From a virus: a DNA stretch of 21,095 bases. Under the pieces are notes generated by a model. It saw nothing but the letters and a program-made list of their open reading frames with translations, was not told the origin of the DNA and did no database searches. Of the stretch, positions 13,405 through 19,100 are shown in pieces; positions within the stretch are counted from its first letter, which is position 1; every line of letters starts with the position of its first letter. The DNA lies in IMG/VR virus record IMGVR_UViG_3300032006_000113, positions 1 to 21,095 of that record; one strand, written 5' to 3'. Both the position numbers and the translations under genes were made by a program.

Positions 13405-13535
13405 CTTCGGTTCTCCCGTTGTATTCTCTGAACCAATAATAATAGTACTCGGCGACAGTTTTGGTCCGATAATTCCACCACCGATCGTTGGCTCGACAGT
13501 ATTTCTTCGAGCAATTTTTCGTCTGTTCTAGTCAT
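13391..13535 (-). CDS. small gene that appears to need a +1 frameshift
   Basis: An ATG at 13533-13535 opens a frame (MTRTDEKLLEEILS and on) that stays open to 13401, but its second half reads RVLLLLVQRIQRENRR, which is unlike a normal protein. In the +1 frame the same bases read ANDRWWNYRTKTVAEYYYYW then FREYNGRTEDDTI and stop at 13391; this is protein-like but has no start codon. Joining the frames near 13494-13500 gives a sensible product of about 47 residues. This is either programmed frameshifting, a recent mutation or a sequencing error. No clear ribosome-binding site is seen. Confidence 0.4.
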
Positions 13536-13661
13536 AAATAAAACTTTTTTTCGTTAATCTAGCAAATCACAACCCATCCATACATCCACGTGGTCAAAAA
13601 TGATACTTTACATATGTTGAAAAGTGTGATAAAATATTTTATAACTTGTTAGTTACTACAG

Positions 13662-13758
13662 TCAATCAAATCAACAGAATAAATCGCTGTTATCGAATTT
13701 CATAGTTGATTGAGTATGACCTCTCGACTGTTGCGACCTCTGGAGCAACAGAGGAGAG
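13662..13758. other. hairpin-rich intergenic stretch
   Basis: Bases 13536-13690 hold no gene that I can support. Two stem-loops lie here: TCAATCAA/TTGATTGA (13662-13669 with 13706-13713) enclosing AACAG/CTGTT (13673-13677 with 13687-13691); and CTCTC/GAGAG (13721-13725 with 13754-13758) enclosing GTTGC/GCAAC (13730-13734 with 13745-13749). They overlap the end of a doubtful reading frame (13690-13923). There is no T tract, so they are not ordinary terminators. Confidence 0.45.
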
Positions 13759-13923
13759 AGCACATATCCAGTCAAATGAAATGCTAGATAAGATTGATTT
13801 ATTCGATAATACGCTGAACAAAACATGACCTATGTAATTAACTATATAACAAGCTATATCAACTTTTCCCATCATGGTGGGGCCATTCCAATTTTCGCTG
13901 GTTTCGCGATACTTAAATTTCAT
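13690..13923 (-). CDS. doubtful 77-aa reading frame
   Basis: ATG at 13921-13923 with AGGG upstream, overlapping the stop of the previous gene. The first third (MKFKYRETSENWNGPTMMGK) looks like a protein, but the C-terminal part covers bases that form strong hairpins, and its composition (Ser/Ile/Val-rich) is less convincing. It may be a short gene in decay or a non-coding tail. Confidence 0.35.
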   Translation of the reverse strand: MKFKYRETSENWNGPTMMGKVDIACYIVNYIGHVLFSVLSNKSILSSISFDWICALSSVAPEVATVERSYSINYEIR

Positions 13924-14077
13924 AAGACCCTTTTCGCTTTTCAACGAACCTTCTTTCCTGTCCATTACTCTTTTCCCCAATTATTTCCTCTTCCCACTCA
14001 ATTTGATGTTTTATTAGAATTTTCCGTAGTTTTTCCAGAACTTCGGGGCTTAGGTTTCCTCTTAGTTTCACTTTCAT
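13913..14077 (-). CDS. 54-aa basic protein
   Basis: ATG at 14075-14077 with GGAG 8 bases upstream. The product is a charged helical protein (KVKLRGNLSPEVLEKLRKIL, then HQIEWEEEIIGEKSNG and a Lys/Arg tail). Unrecognised. It overlaps the 3' end of the upstream frame by 80 bases, which is long, but the ribosome-binding site is good. Confidence 0.65.
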   Translation of the reverse strand: MKVKLRGNLSPEVLEKLRKILIKHQIEWEEEIIGEKSNGQERRFVEKRKGSYEI

Positions 14078-14204
14078 TATTAATCTCCTCGATGTGCACG
14101 TCAACACCTCTCAGATTTATAGAACCCATTTTCTTTTGTAACCACTTCTCGGGGTTCTCTAGCTCAGACAGTGTGACTTTTAGCGCAATTATATATTCTC
14201 GCAT
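13998..14204 (-). CDS. hypothetical protein, 68 aa
   Basis: Starts with ATG at 14202-14204; AAGGAG lies about 13 bases upstream. The N-terminal 45 residues (MREYIIALKVTLSELENPEK, then WLQKKMGSINLRGVDVHIEE) look like a folded protein; the C-terminal part is a Lys/Ser/Thr-rich tail read over the next gene. The opening MREY-x-x is shared with the small protein at 15743-15916, but no further similarity is evident. Unrecognised. Confidence 0.6.
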   Translation of the reverse strand: MREYIIALKVTLSELENPEKWLQKKMGSINLRGVDVHIEEINNESETKRKPKPRSSGKTTENSNKTSN

Positions 14205-14494
14205 AATAGCTTTAATACTCCTTTTGGGGCTTTTTCCAAGCCCGTTAAATTGTTTTCGTCAAGATTCAGTGTCTCTGCTATCGCACGCACAATCTCGATC
14301 TTTGTAATTGGCTTTTCTCCAGTCTTTGACACATACTCAGCCTTCTGGTACACGCCTTCGCGTGCTAGCTTTCCTATGATTGATTTCGGACTCTTACTGA
14401 ATTCTGCTGCAAGAGCCTCTACTGTTTCACGCGAAGGCGTGAGGTTGTATTTCCCAACCATATACTCAACTTGTTCTTCACTATAGTTTGCCAT
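14189..14494 (-). CDS. small HTH-like protein of the paralogous family
   Basis: 101 residues in two parts. The N-terminal half has the module YSEEQVEYMVGKYNLTPSRE ... LAAEFSKSPKSIIGKLAREGVY. The C-terminal half is a helical domain introduced by TGEKPITKIEIVRAIAETLN and ending KAPKGVLKLL. The same order and motifs occur in the proteins at 16966-17298 and 20454-20771 (K-x-G-x-x-I-x-K/R-x-x-I-V-x-x-I-A, then L-x-K-A-x), so these three are clear paralogues. DNA binding is inferred. It overlaps the genes on both sides by 14-16 bases. Confidence 0.8.
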   Translation of the reverse strand: MANYSEEQVEYMVGKYNLTPSRETVEALAAEFSKSPKSIIGKLAREGVYQKAEYVSKTGEKPITKIEIVRAIAETLNLDENNLTGLEKAPKGVLKLLCENI

Positions 14495-14639
14495 TACGGT
14501 ACTCCAGTTGGACTACCCAAAATAGGAAGCCGAACTTTAATGTGAAACCATACCACCACTCTACTGTGATGCTTGGTATTAGTACTATAGTTTTGTCCTG
14601 CGTGACGCAGTTGTATAACTCTATGTTAAACTTGCTCAT
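14481..14639 (-). CDS. 52-aa hypothetical protein
   Basis: ATG at 14637-14639, with GGAG 8 bases upstream, to a TAG at 14481 that overlaps the start of the HTH-like gene. The product (SKFNIELYNCVTQDKTIVLI, then VEWWYGFTLKFGFLFWVVQL) is beta-like and aromatic; the hydrophobic WWYGFTLKFGFLFWVV run could be a membrane-associated strand or a short span. Unrecognised. Confidence 0.65.
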   Translation of the reverse strand: MSKFNIELYNCVTQDKTIVLIPSITVEWWYGFTLKFGFLFWVVQLEYRNGKL

Positions 14640-14935
14640 TAGAACACTCCATAATCTTCGTCTGTACCGAAGCCTGCACTAGCAAGTGCATCTCCATCAT
14701 CGCTCATGTCATTTACTCCATGACTAAAGCGGTCATAATCTTCGTTTGTTATTGCATACTTGTCATTAGAGCCAGAATCTACCCATATTTTCCATACTAA
14801 TTCATCAGCGTCATAATCACTTAGACCGTATACTTTTTGTACACTACTGAGAATTTCCTCATACGTGTCGCCTTGTGAAATTAAATAGTTCGTATACTCC
14901 TGAATCGCTAGATTGAATGCTCCCATCTTACTCAT
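14639..14935 (-). CDS. hypothetical protein, 98 aa
   Basis: A strongly acidic protein, rich in Asp and Tyr (AIQEYTNYLISQGDTYEEIL, then LSDYDADELVWKIWVDSG and a tail with MSDDGDALASAGFGTDED). Unrecognised. ATG with GAGGA upstream; joins to both neighbours by 1-4 shared bases. Acidic, Asp-rich small phage proteins are sometimes DNA mimics, but nothing here proves that. Confidence 0.75.
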   Translation of the reverse strand: MSKMGAFNLAIQEYTNYLISQGDTYEEILSSVQKVYGLSDYDADELVWKIWVDSGSNDKYAITNEDYDRFSHGVNDMSDDGDALASAGFGTDEDYGVF

Positions 14936-15216
14936 CGTCCGATATCCTCCACATTATCTTGACTTATTACTTGGTATGCCCCTTTGTTGTACGCAGGTGC
15001 TATAGTATATTTACTACTTATAGCCCTTCGTTCCTCCAGGTACTGTGTTGTATTTGTTTGCCTTCCACTTTTAGGTGGATTGCTAGGGTTATGACTCCTA
15101 ATACTATCCCTATTGTTACTACTACTGCTGCAACTACTAATAGTGCGTCTATCATCTACTGGTTTCCTTTTAGAATTGTAAGTCTTCTTCCTGCGGCCGC
15201 TGGCCGTATATCCCAT
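14932..15216 (-). CDS. basic protein, 94 aa
   Basis: ATG at 15214-15216 with AAGGG a few bases upstream. The N terminus is strongly basic (GYTASGRRKKTYNSKRKPVD), the middle is low complexity (SSCSSSSNNRD and on), and the C terminus looks folded (SKYTIAPAYNKGAYQVISQD, then NVEDIGR). Unrecognised. The low-complexity middle coincides exactly with the transmembrane core of a nested frame (15018-15155), which explains its odd composition. An ATG at 15234 is an alternative start. Confidence 0.65.
   Translation of the reverse strand: MGYTASGRRKKTYNSKRKPVDDRRTISSCSSSSNNRDSIRSHNPSNPPKSGRQTNTTQYLEERRAISSKYTIAPAYNKGAYQVISQDNVEDIGR
15018..15155 (-). CDS. nested 45-aa membrane micro-protein
   Basis: Within the basic-protein gene, in another frame, an ATG at 15153-15155 (AAGGA 9 bases upstream) opens a 45-residue frame: MIDALLVVAAVVVTIGIVLG then VITLAIHLKVEG and a polar tail. 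Residues 4-27 are an excellent transmembrane span. Random frames rarely give such a clean Val/Ile/Ala/Gly run with a start and ribosome-binding site. It may be a true overlapping gene, similar in style to lysis micro-proteins. Confidence 0.45.
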   Translation of the reverse strand: MIDALLVVAAVVVTIGIVLGVITLAIHLKVEGKQIQHSTWRNEGL

Positions 15217-15223
15217 ACTACCC

Positions 15224-15613
15224 TTAATTATCATCTAAGTCAAACTCCGGTATAAAGTCTACTATCAATGTCTCATCCTCTAGTTCTAGCTCGAACTGTA
15301 TAGGAGCTTCCTCCTCTTCTTCCTCGCCATACCCTAATGATTCACGTTGGGCTTTGAGTGTTTGCATCCATTCGTCAATACCATTAGATTCTTGGATACC
15401 TAAAGCGACAGTAATTCCTGCCATATATGTTGACAGTTCCATGATGTACTGAGTCAGCTCATCCATCTCCTCAGTGATCTCGCTAAGCTCTTCGTCCGCT
15501 TTGTCAAGTTCGCTATTTACCCATTCTATTTCTCTAGCCATACTAAACTCATCAATAGGTTTTTTCTGCATTCTATCCTTGGCGGCTTGGAAGTCTATTA
15601 CTTTGTCAGCCAT
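15224..15613 (-). CDS. acidic coiled-coil protein, 129 aa
   Basis: ATG at 15611-15613, first gene after the promoter at 15657. A helical, heptad-containing centre (about 28-60, VNSELDKADEELSEITEEMD onwards) is followed by a Glu run (EEEEEE) and a strongly acidic C terminus (FELELEDETLIVDFIPEFDL). Unrecognised, but typical of small early or middle phage proteins. No membrane span. AAGGA serves as ribosome-binding site. Confidence 0.75.
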   Translation of the reverse strand: MADKVIDFQAAKDRMQKKPIDEFSMAREIEWVNSELDKADEELSEITEEMDELTQYIMELSTYMAGITVALGIQESNGIDEWMQTLKAQRESLGYGEEEEEEAPIQFELELEDETLIVDFIPEFDLDDN

Positions 15614-15656
15614 AAAAATTTTCCTTAAAAAAATGTTAGATTATTTTTCAGAATGT

Positions 15657-15686
15657 ATTATAACAATATTTGAGGTACTTTGTCAA
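15657..15686 (-). promoter_or_regulatory. sigma-70 promoter
   Basis: TTGACA at 15686-15681, an 18-bp spacer and TATAAT at 15662-15657 on the minus strand, preceded by TTTATTTC. It starts just after the terminator at 15692-15715 and drives the genes from 15613 down to about 13690. Confidence 0.82.
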
Positions 15687-15691
15687 GAAAT

Positions 15692-15715
15692 AAAAAAGGG
15701 CTGCCTAAGCAACCC
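15692..15715 (-). terminator. intrinsic terminator downstream of the ncRNA region
   Basis: The minus strand has a 7-bp stem (GGGTTGC with GCAGCCC; the single G-U pair works only on this strand) with loop TTAG, followed by TTTTTTA. It ends the unit containing the small gene 15743-15916 and the long non-coding region. Confidence 0.88.
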
Positions 15716-15742
15716 TTCCTTAAAGTTTGTGTTATTTTTCTA

Positions 15743-15916
15743 CTATTCAGATACTTGAAGAATGTCCAGTGAACCTTCGTCCATCCCAAGTCGGCGACGT
15801 CGCGCCTCTATCATGTCATTGAGTCGCTCTTCTAAGAGTTTCTCATTCCCTGCTTTCAGCTTCAACTGGCTCACTCGCTCGTATGTCTCTAAGATTTCCA
15901 CTGTGTATTCTCGCAT
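15743..15916 (-). CDS. 57-aa coiled-coil protein
   Basis: ATG at 15914-15916 with AAAGGAG 6 bases upstream; ends 28 bases before a strong terminator. The product (MREYTVEILETYERVSQLKL, then EKLLEERLNDMIEARRRRLG) is a charged helix with heptad spacing. Unrecognised. It lies directly downstream of the 1-kb non-coding region, whose last hairpin ends 20 bases before the ATG, so it is likely co-transcribed with it. Confidence 0.75.
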   Translation of the reverse strand: MREYTVEILETYERVSQLKLKAGNEKLLEERLNDMIEARRRRLGMDEGSLDILQVSE

Positions 15917-15936
15917 TTGTACTCCTTTCGTAGAAA

Positions 15937-16954
15937 CACCTCCGACCCGAAAGCCGGAGGTGCATTACCCATCTAACTAGTTGGCAGCAAGCCCCACCAT
16001 ACTCACTGAATGACTCCCCCAGTACGTCATGCTGATAAGACACGATTTCCTTTATGACAGCCTCCCGACTCTAATCGATTTTTTCGTGCATCCAACAGGA
16101 GCGGCACAGAGGATATATCGCATATTAAAGACATATAACCTACCTAGGTACATTGCCACTACTCAGTTATCCGCTGATATGTAGATTTTACAATGCTAGG
16201 ATTTTACTCCATGTGTTCGTCGTGTGGCAACTGAATGCCCTTTGTATCGTTCCAATGCAGGGTACCGTTTCCTGCGACCTCTTTTGTTCGAACTGTAATC
16301 CCAGTAAGGTCAGGTACTGATTAACGTAGTCAGCCGTACCATTCACGAGTAGTTATTGTACTACTAAACATCGAAGGTAAGGACTCCCCACCGCTAAGTG
16401 GGTCGGATTGCCTGTTTTAAGCTGCGGCTCCCTAACGGATCAGGGCTTATACTCTCAACGCCTTCGTCGGTCTACTACTTCTTTTGGGCTTAGCCAAGGG
16501 CGAGTAGACTCCTTCATTTTTCGATATGGCCCGCCATGCCGAGGTGATTAGCAGGTGTTTTCTCCACTGCTCCTAGGAAGGAGTGCGAGTGTTACTACCC
16601 ACTACAATTTTCCATCGATTATGCAGTTGTTATCTTTCCTCTATCTGCACCATACCTATAATATAGCTGGGACTTAGAGTTCTTTGTCATGCCCATGAAC
16701 CTCGGCTTTTTCATTCTAGGATGAATGCGCGACACTATGTCTAACGTGCAGCTGACCTTAGTTACTATACTAATTCTAGCGTGAGGCTGGGGTTAGGCAC
16801 TTTTATCTTCTCCCCGATCTTTATTGACATATGCGAGTATATATTCCCGCGCCCGATCTTCCTCACTTAAAAAGAATGTCTGTCCATAGGAATTTATACC
16901 AATTTTCGTCCAAACACTCTTTTTAAGTGAAGCCCTCTATATCCCCGAGGGCTT
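15937..16954 (-). ncRNA. candidate large structured non-coding RNA (about 1 kb)
   Basis: About 1 kb with no credible gene in a window that is otherwise almost fully coding. The minus strand forms many local helices. At the 5' edge an 8-bp hairpin (16930-16937 with 16947-16954) abuts a 13-bp perfect stem, extended to 17 with one G-U (16859-16930 region; TCACTTAAAAAGA at 16863-16875 with its complement at 16918-16930). Further stems: 16565-16591, 16470-16509 (7 bp plus an inner 7-bp hairpin), 16387-16402, 16348-16365, 16313-16340, 16257-16275, 16158-16183, and an 8-bp hairpin at 15937-15962 at the 3' edge. Size and context (phage, minus strand, between two genes) recall the GOLLD and ROOL classes of large ornate phage RNAs, but I cannot confirm membership. 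No separate promoter is visible, so it may be cut from the transcript starting at 17385. It ends before a terminator at 15692. Confidence 0.6.
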
Positions 16955-16965
16955 GGGTTGCAACT

Positions 16966-17298
16966 CTACGAAGTAGCTTTTACAATCGCATCTTCTAGCA
17001 TGAGAAGGTCTAGCTTTGATGCTTTAACAAGAGATGGAGCTTCCAACTCTACACCTAATTGACCTGCAATCCTCGCAACGATCTCTGACTTGCGAACGAT
17101 TGGATTGCCTGACTTAGTGGTCTTAGGCTGTGCTACATAAACACCTTCGCGTGATAACTTCGCAATGATGCTTCGTGCGGTCTTGCCGAACTCGTCTGCT
17201 AGTGCGTCAACAGTTGCTCGAGTCGGAGTTGCTGTGTACTGATCGATCATAGTAGCTACCATTTCGTCAGTGTAATTCTTAACTTGTGCTTCGGCCAT
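16966..17298 (-). CDS. small HTH-like protein of the paralogous family
   Basis: 110 residues with the two-part family layout. N-terminal module: YTDEMVATMIDQYTATPTRA then ALADEFGKTARSIIAKLSRE and GVY. C-terminal part: KSGNPIVRKSEIVARIAGQL, then PSLVKASKLDLLMLEDAIV. It is the closest paralogue of 14189-14494 in this window by eye. ATG at 17296-17298 with GGGAG upstream; the longer frame crosses the promoter at 17357-17385. It is the first gene of the unit leading into the candidate large RNA. DNA binding is inferred. Confidence 0.82.
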   Translation of the reverse strand: MAEAQVKNYTDEMVATMIDQYTATPTRATVDALADEFGKTARSIIAKLSREGVYVAQPKTTKSGNPIVRKSEIVARIAGQLGVELEAPSLVKASKLDLLMLEDAIVKATS

Positions 17299-17356
17299 AT
17301 TAGTTCTCCCAAACTTAAATAATTTTTTTATTCTTTGTCTCAATTTCATGACAACT

Positions 17357-17385
17357 ATTATTTCAAAATTTAAGGAAGTTGTCAA
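17357..17385 (-). promoter_or_regulatory. sigma-70 promoter upstream of the HTH-like gene and ncRNA region
   Basis: TTGACA at 17385-17380, a 17-bp spacer and AATAAT at 17362-17357, preceded by AAATAAATC on the minus strand. The -10 is one base off consensus. Confidence 0.72.
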
Positions 17386-17395
17386 GATTTATTTT

Positions 17396-17614
17396 CTACT
17401 TCCAGACCAATTGTCCTATTGATTTATAAGGCACTGGTCTACCGTTCGCGCCTTTGATAACCTCTCCGTCGCGTCCTACTTTTCCGCCCATGATGTCCCA
17501 CTTGTTACCTTTCTCTGTAGAAACGCACCTTACTGGGGTTATGATCTCGCCCTTGTACACGCGCACGTGCCGAAGGATCTTCTGTGTTCTTCTTACTGGT
17601 CTGCGTCCTGCCAT
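17396..17614 (-). CDS. basic beta-rich protein, 72 aa
   Basis: ATG at 17612-17614, with GGAG about 11 bases upstream. The N terminus is Arg-rich (MAGRRPVRRTQKILRHVRVY), followed by alternating strand-like segments (KGEIITPVRCVSTEKGNKWD, then GGKVGRDGEVIKGANGRPVP). Unrecognised; it could be a small nucleic-acid-binding barrel. A longer frame would use TTG at 17629. It overlaps the previous gene by 19-22 bases and ends 11 bases before the next promoter, with no terminator visible. Confidence 0.72.
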   Translation of the reverse strand: MAGRRPVRRTQKILRHVRVYKGEIITPVRCVSTEKGNKWDIMGGKVGRDGEVIKGANGRPVPYKSIGQLVWK

Positions 17615-17739
17615 TTCTTCTTTCTCCAATACTTTGTGCGGTCACGGTGTGTCACCGCACGATTAAACTTTCTAGCAAACTTTGCTACTGGGTTGCTTCT
17701 TTTGCTCTTGCGCTTGCTTTTACGTGATTTGTTAGCCAT
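17593..17739 (-). CDS. very basic 48-aa protein (DUF7230-like)
   Basis: ATG at 17737-17739. The product begins MANKSRKSKRKSKRSNPVAK and continues FARKFNRAVTHRDRTKYWRK. The core NPVAK-x-x-x-KFN-x-x-x-x-H/F-x-D-K/R is a pattern I know from short basic proteins widespread in phages (DUF7230), where function is unknown. About 45% Lys/Arg suggests nucleic-acid or ribosome contact. It overlaps both neighbours. Confidence 0.75.
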   Translation of the reverse strand: MANKSRKSKRKSKRSNPVAKFARKFNRAVTHRDRTKYWRKKKWQDADQ

Positions 17740-17858
17740 AATATATCCTCTACCGACTCACCCATTAGTGTTAAGTATGCAATCACTTCTGAAGACTTAA
17801 CGCCGTCTTGCATCATGCCTGAGTGCATCATAAGGATGTCGAATTGTCGATCTGTCAT
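17685..17858 (-). CDS. 57-aa hypothetical protein
   Basis: ATG at 17856-17858, with AGGGA 5 bases upstream, to a TAG at 17685. First gene of the unit from the promoter at 17887. The product (MTDRQFDILMMHSGMMQDGV, then SSEVIAYLTLMGESVEDILW) is helical and Met-rich, with no signal peptide. Unrecognised. Its 3' part overlaps the basic-protein gene by 55 bases, carrying that gene's start; only the first 40 residues are fully independent. Confidence 0.7.
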   Translation of the reverse strand: MTDRQFDILMMHSGMMQDGVKSSEVIAYLTLMGESVEDILWLTNHVKASARAKEATQ

Positions 17859-17886
17859 GTTGTCCCTTTTTCCAAATTATGTGTAT

Positions 17887-17915
17887 ATAATACGGCAAGA
17901 AGAGGTAATTGTCAA
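17887..17915 (-). promoter_or_regulatory. sigma-70 promoter
   Basis: TTGACA at 17915-17910, a 17-bp spacer and TATTAT at 17892-17887 on the minus strand, with AAAAATAAATC upstream. It drives the three overlapping genes at 17858-17396. Confidence 0.75.
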
Positions 17916-18072
17916 GATTTATTTTTCGATTGGTCAGGAACGCAAAGGAACTCTCGCGGGCCGGACGCGGCCTCGACGTGTCAAGAACTTTTTTCAAATT
18001 TCCTCAAATTTATCCCCAAGCCCCAGAAAGACTAGGCAAAACCATTAAAATAGGCGAAATTGAAAAAAGTTC

Positions 18073-18152
18073 TTGACAGCGCGCTCAGCGGTGTGGTATA
18101 ATCGGCGCCGCGCGCTATTTACCTTCGTAGTTGCACTACTGCGGTCGGCGCC
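18073..18152 (+). ncRNA. promoter and short stem unit 1 (putative small RNA)
   Basis: Plus-strand TTGACA (18073-18078), an 18-bp spacer and TATAAT (18097-18102), preceded by AAAAAAGTTC. Behind it the sequence CGGCGCC ... GGCGCC can close a stem of about 45 bases that contains CGTAG-TTGC-ACTACT. No reading frame follows. The layout is repeated in unit 2, so a short structured transcript is likely. It has no T tract after the stem. Confidence 0.45.
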
Positions 18153-18212
18153 ATTGATTTACTACTTGACTTCGGTGCCTGGATTTATTTTCGGCAATCC
18201 TTAAAATTTTTC

Positions 18213-18307
18213 TTGACATCGTTGGTCCACTACTGTACAATCGGCGCGCCCGCACCATTTTTTCGTCGTAGCACTACTACTTAGGCGCAGCGCGCTTTTT
18301 TACCTTT
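18213..18307 (+). ncRNA. promoter and short stem unit 2 with terminator (putative small RNA)
   Basis: Plus-strand TTGACA (18213-18218), a 17-bp spacer and TACAAT (18236-18241), then CGGCGCGCCCGC, ATTTTTTCGTCGTAGCACTA, and GGCGCAGCGCGC followed by TTTTTT. GCGC-type arms pair on both sides of the CGTAG-GCACTACT core and are followed by a T tract, as in an intrinsic terminator. The predicted transcript is only about 60 bases. It aligns with unit 1 in promoter, the CGGCGC start and the CGTAG...GCACTACT core, 139 bases apart. Confidence 0.5.
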
Positions 18308-18318
18308 CAAAGATGCCC

Positions 18319-18438
18319 CAAATGAGAATGGTTCTTAAATGCGAATGAGACGCATTCCGGCCAAAAAGGCTTTTCTGTAGGTTTTGTCAACGTAAAAAAG
18401 GGGTTTTTGCGCGGCAAATGAGAATGGTTCTCATTTGC
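18319..18438. repeat. direct repeat and 25-bp Fur-box-like palindrome
   Basis: CAAATGAGAATGGTTCT occurs at 18319-18335 and again at 18415-18431. The second copy is part of a perfect 25-bp inverted repeat (18414-18438: GCAAATGAGAA, TGG, TTCTCATTTGC). Its core TGAGAATGGTTCTCA differs at one position from the 7-1-7 Fur-box form TGAGAATnATTCTCA. In RNA from ppk2 the palindrome would also be a 3' hairpin, so either a protein site or an RNA stem is possible. Confidence 0.55.
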
Positions 18439-18467
18439 GATTTCGGTGCCCGCGCGGAGCGCGACCG

Positions 18468-19100
18468 TCAAGCCGCGCCGCCGAGCACCGTGTTGAGCCT
18501 TGTTAGTAGCTCGAGCCTACCGTTGGCTTTGTTGTTAAAATCGACAGTCTCCCAACCGCCGCGAGAAATCACGCGCTCTTTAAGCAGAGTCATCTCGTCA
18601 TAGTATGAAAGCGCGCGCTCATCATTAGGCGATAGCTTCCAATATTTCAGAGGCGAGATTCTGCGCTCTTCGATTCGTCGCGCTTGCTCATCTTCAGAAA
18701 TCGAAAGCCAGAATTTAATGAAGCGCACATTTTTATTTGCCTCCCATTCCTCGATTGAATTCATAAAATTAAAGTATTGAAGATCGGAGCACCAGCCGTT
18801 GATTTTCTGAACCAAAGCGCGAGAATACCAAGAGCGATCATAAAACACGAGTCCGCTTTCTGGCAGTTTCTTAGCCCAGAAACCGAGCCAATTTTCCATT
18901 GTGGATTTGCTAGGCTTAGTCGATAGAACAACCGAAAAAAGCCGAGGCGGTAGGTATTGAGTTAATGCGCGAATAGTGCCAGATTTGCCAGCCGTGTCGC
19001 GCCCCTCGAGAACAACCGCGACAGGGCCGGTCAGCCCTTCCGCGATTTCGTTTAGTCGAGCTTGTTGTTGCTCGAGTTTGTTTAGCTGAATATCAACCAT
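18468..19100 (-). CDS. ppk2: polyphosphate kinase 2 family protein
   Basis: A 210-residue P-loop kinase of the PPK2 family. Walker A is GRDTAGKS at 33-40 within VVLEGRDTAGKSGTIRAL; the lid region starts PPRLFSVVLSTKPS; the second motif is FYDRSWYSRALV; then EEWEANKNVRFIKFWLSISE, RRISPLKYWKLSPND and SYYDEMTLL follow the family order. PPK2 enzymes transfer phosphate between polyphosphate and NDPs or NMPs. It is shorter than most one-domain members (about 230-300), mainly at the N terminus. ATG at 19098-19100 with AGGAGG upstream; a longer frame to 19346 lacks such a site and crosses other genes. A phage copy would let infection draw on host polyphosphate; this is inference. Confidence 0.9.
   Translation of the reverse strand: MVDIQLNKLEQQQARLNEIAEGLTGPVAVVLEGRDTAGKSGTIRALTQYLPPRLFSVVLSTKPSKSTMENWLGFWAKKLPESGLVFYDRSWYSRALVQKINGWCSDLQYFNFMNSIEEWEANKNVRFIKFWLSISEDEQARRIEERRISPLKYWKLSPNDERALSYYDEMTLLKERVISRGGWETVDFNNKANGRLELLTRLNTVLGGAA

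Larger units (their letters stand above)
17916..18467. other. 550-bp non-coding region of mosaic base composition
   Basis: No gene is supported here. A/T-rich segments alternate with very G/C-rich blocks (for example 17955-17975, 18100-18115, 18241-18254, 18286-18295, 18448-18470). It contains a palindromic GGCCG/CGGCC hairpin (17960-17973), an isolated minus-strand TTCTTGACA without a -10, two plus-strand promoter units, a 17-bp direct repeat and a Fur-like palindrome. It lies between the A/T-richer left part and the somewhat G/C-richer right part. Possible roles: a replication origin, a regulatory hub or a recombination junction. Confidence 0.6.

Noticed and set aside
13825-14307. 160-residue plus-strand open frame
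   Set aside because: Its Phe/Leu/Ser-rich product is typical of a shadow opposite real minus-strand genes, which have good ribosome-binding sites; no plus-strand promoter is present.
15843-16043. 66-residue minus-strand frame at the edge of the ncRNA region
   Set aside because: It overlaps the better-supported gene 15743-15916 and the 15937-15962 hairpin, and it has no convincing start signal.
16890-16900. T4-type late promoter (TATAAAT) in the loop of the 13-bp stem
   Set aside because: Only part of TATAAATA is present, there is no second example in the window, and no late sigma or clamp system is visible here.
15960-16960. tRNA genes in the long non-coding region
   Set aside because: I looked on both strands for a T arm of the form GGTTCGANTCC and matching acceptor stems. 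Only an isolated TTCGAA without flanking stem pairs (about 16288) was found.
17797-17997. Minus-strand frame across the promoter at 17887
   Set aside because: It covers a clear promoter and a G/C-rich non-coding block, and its product looks random.
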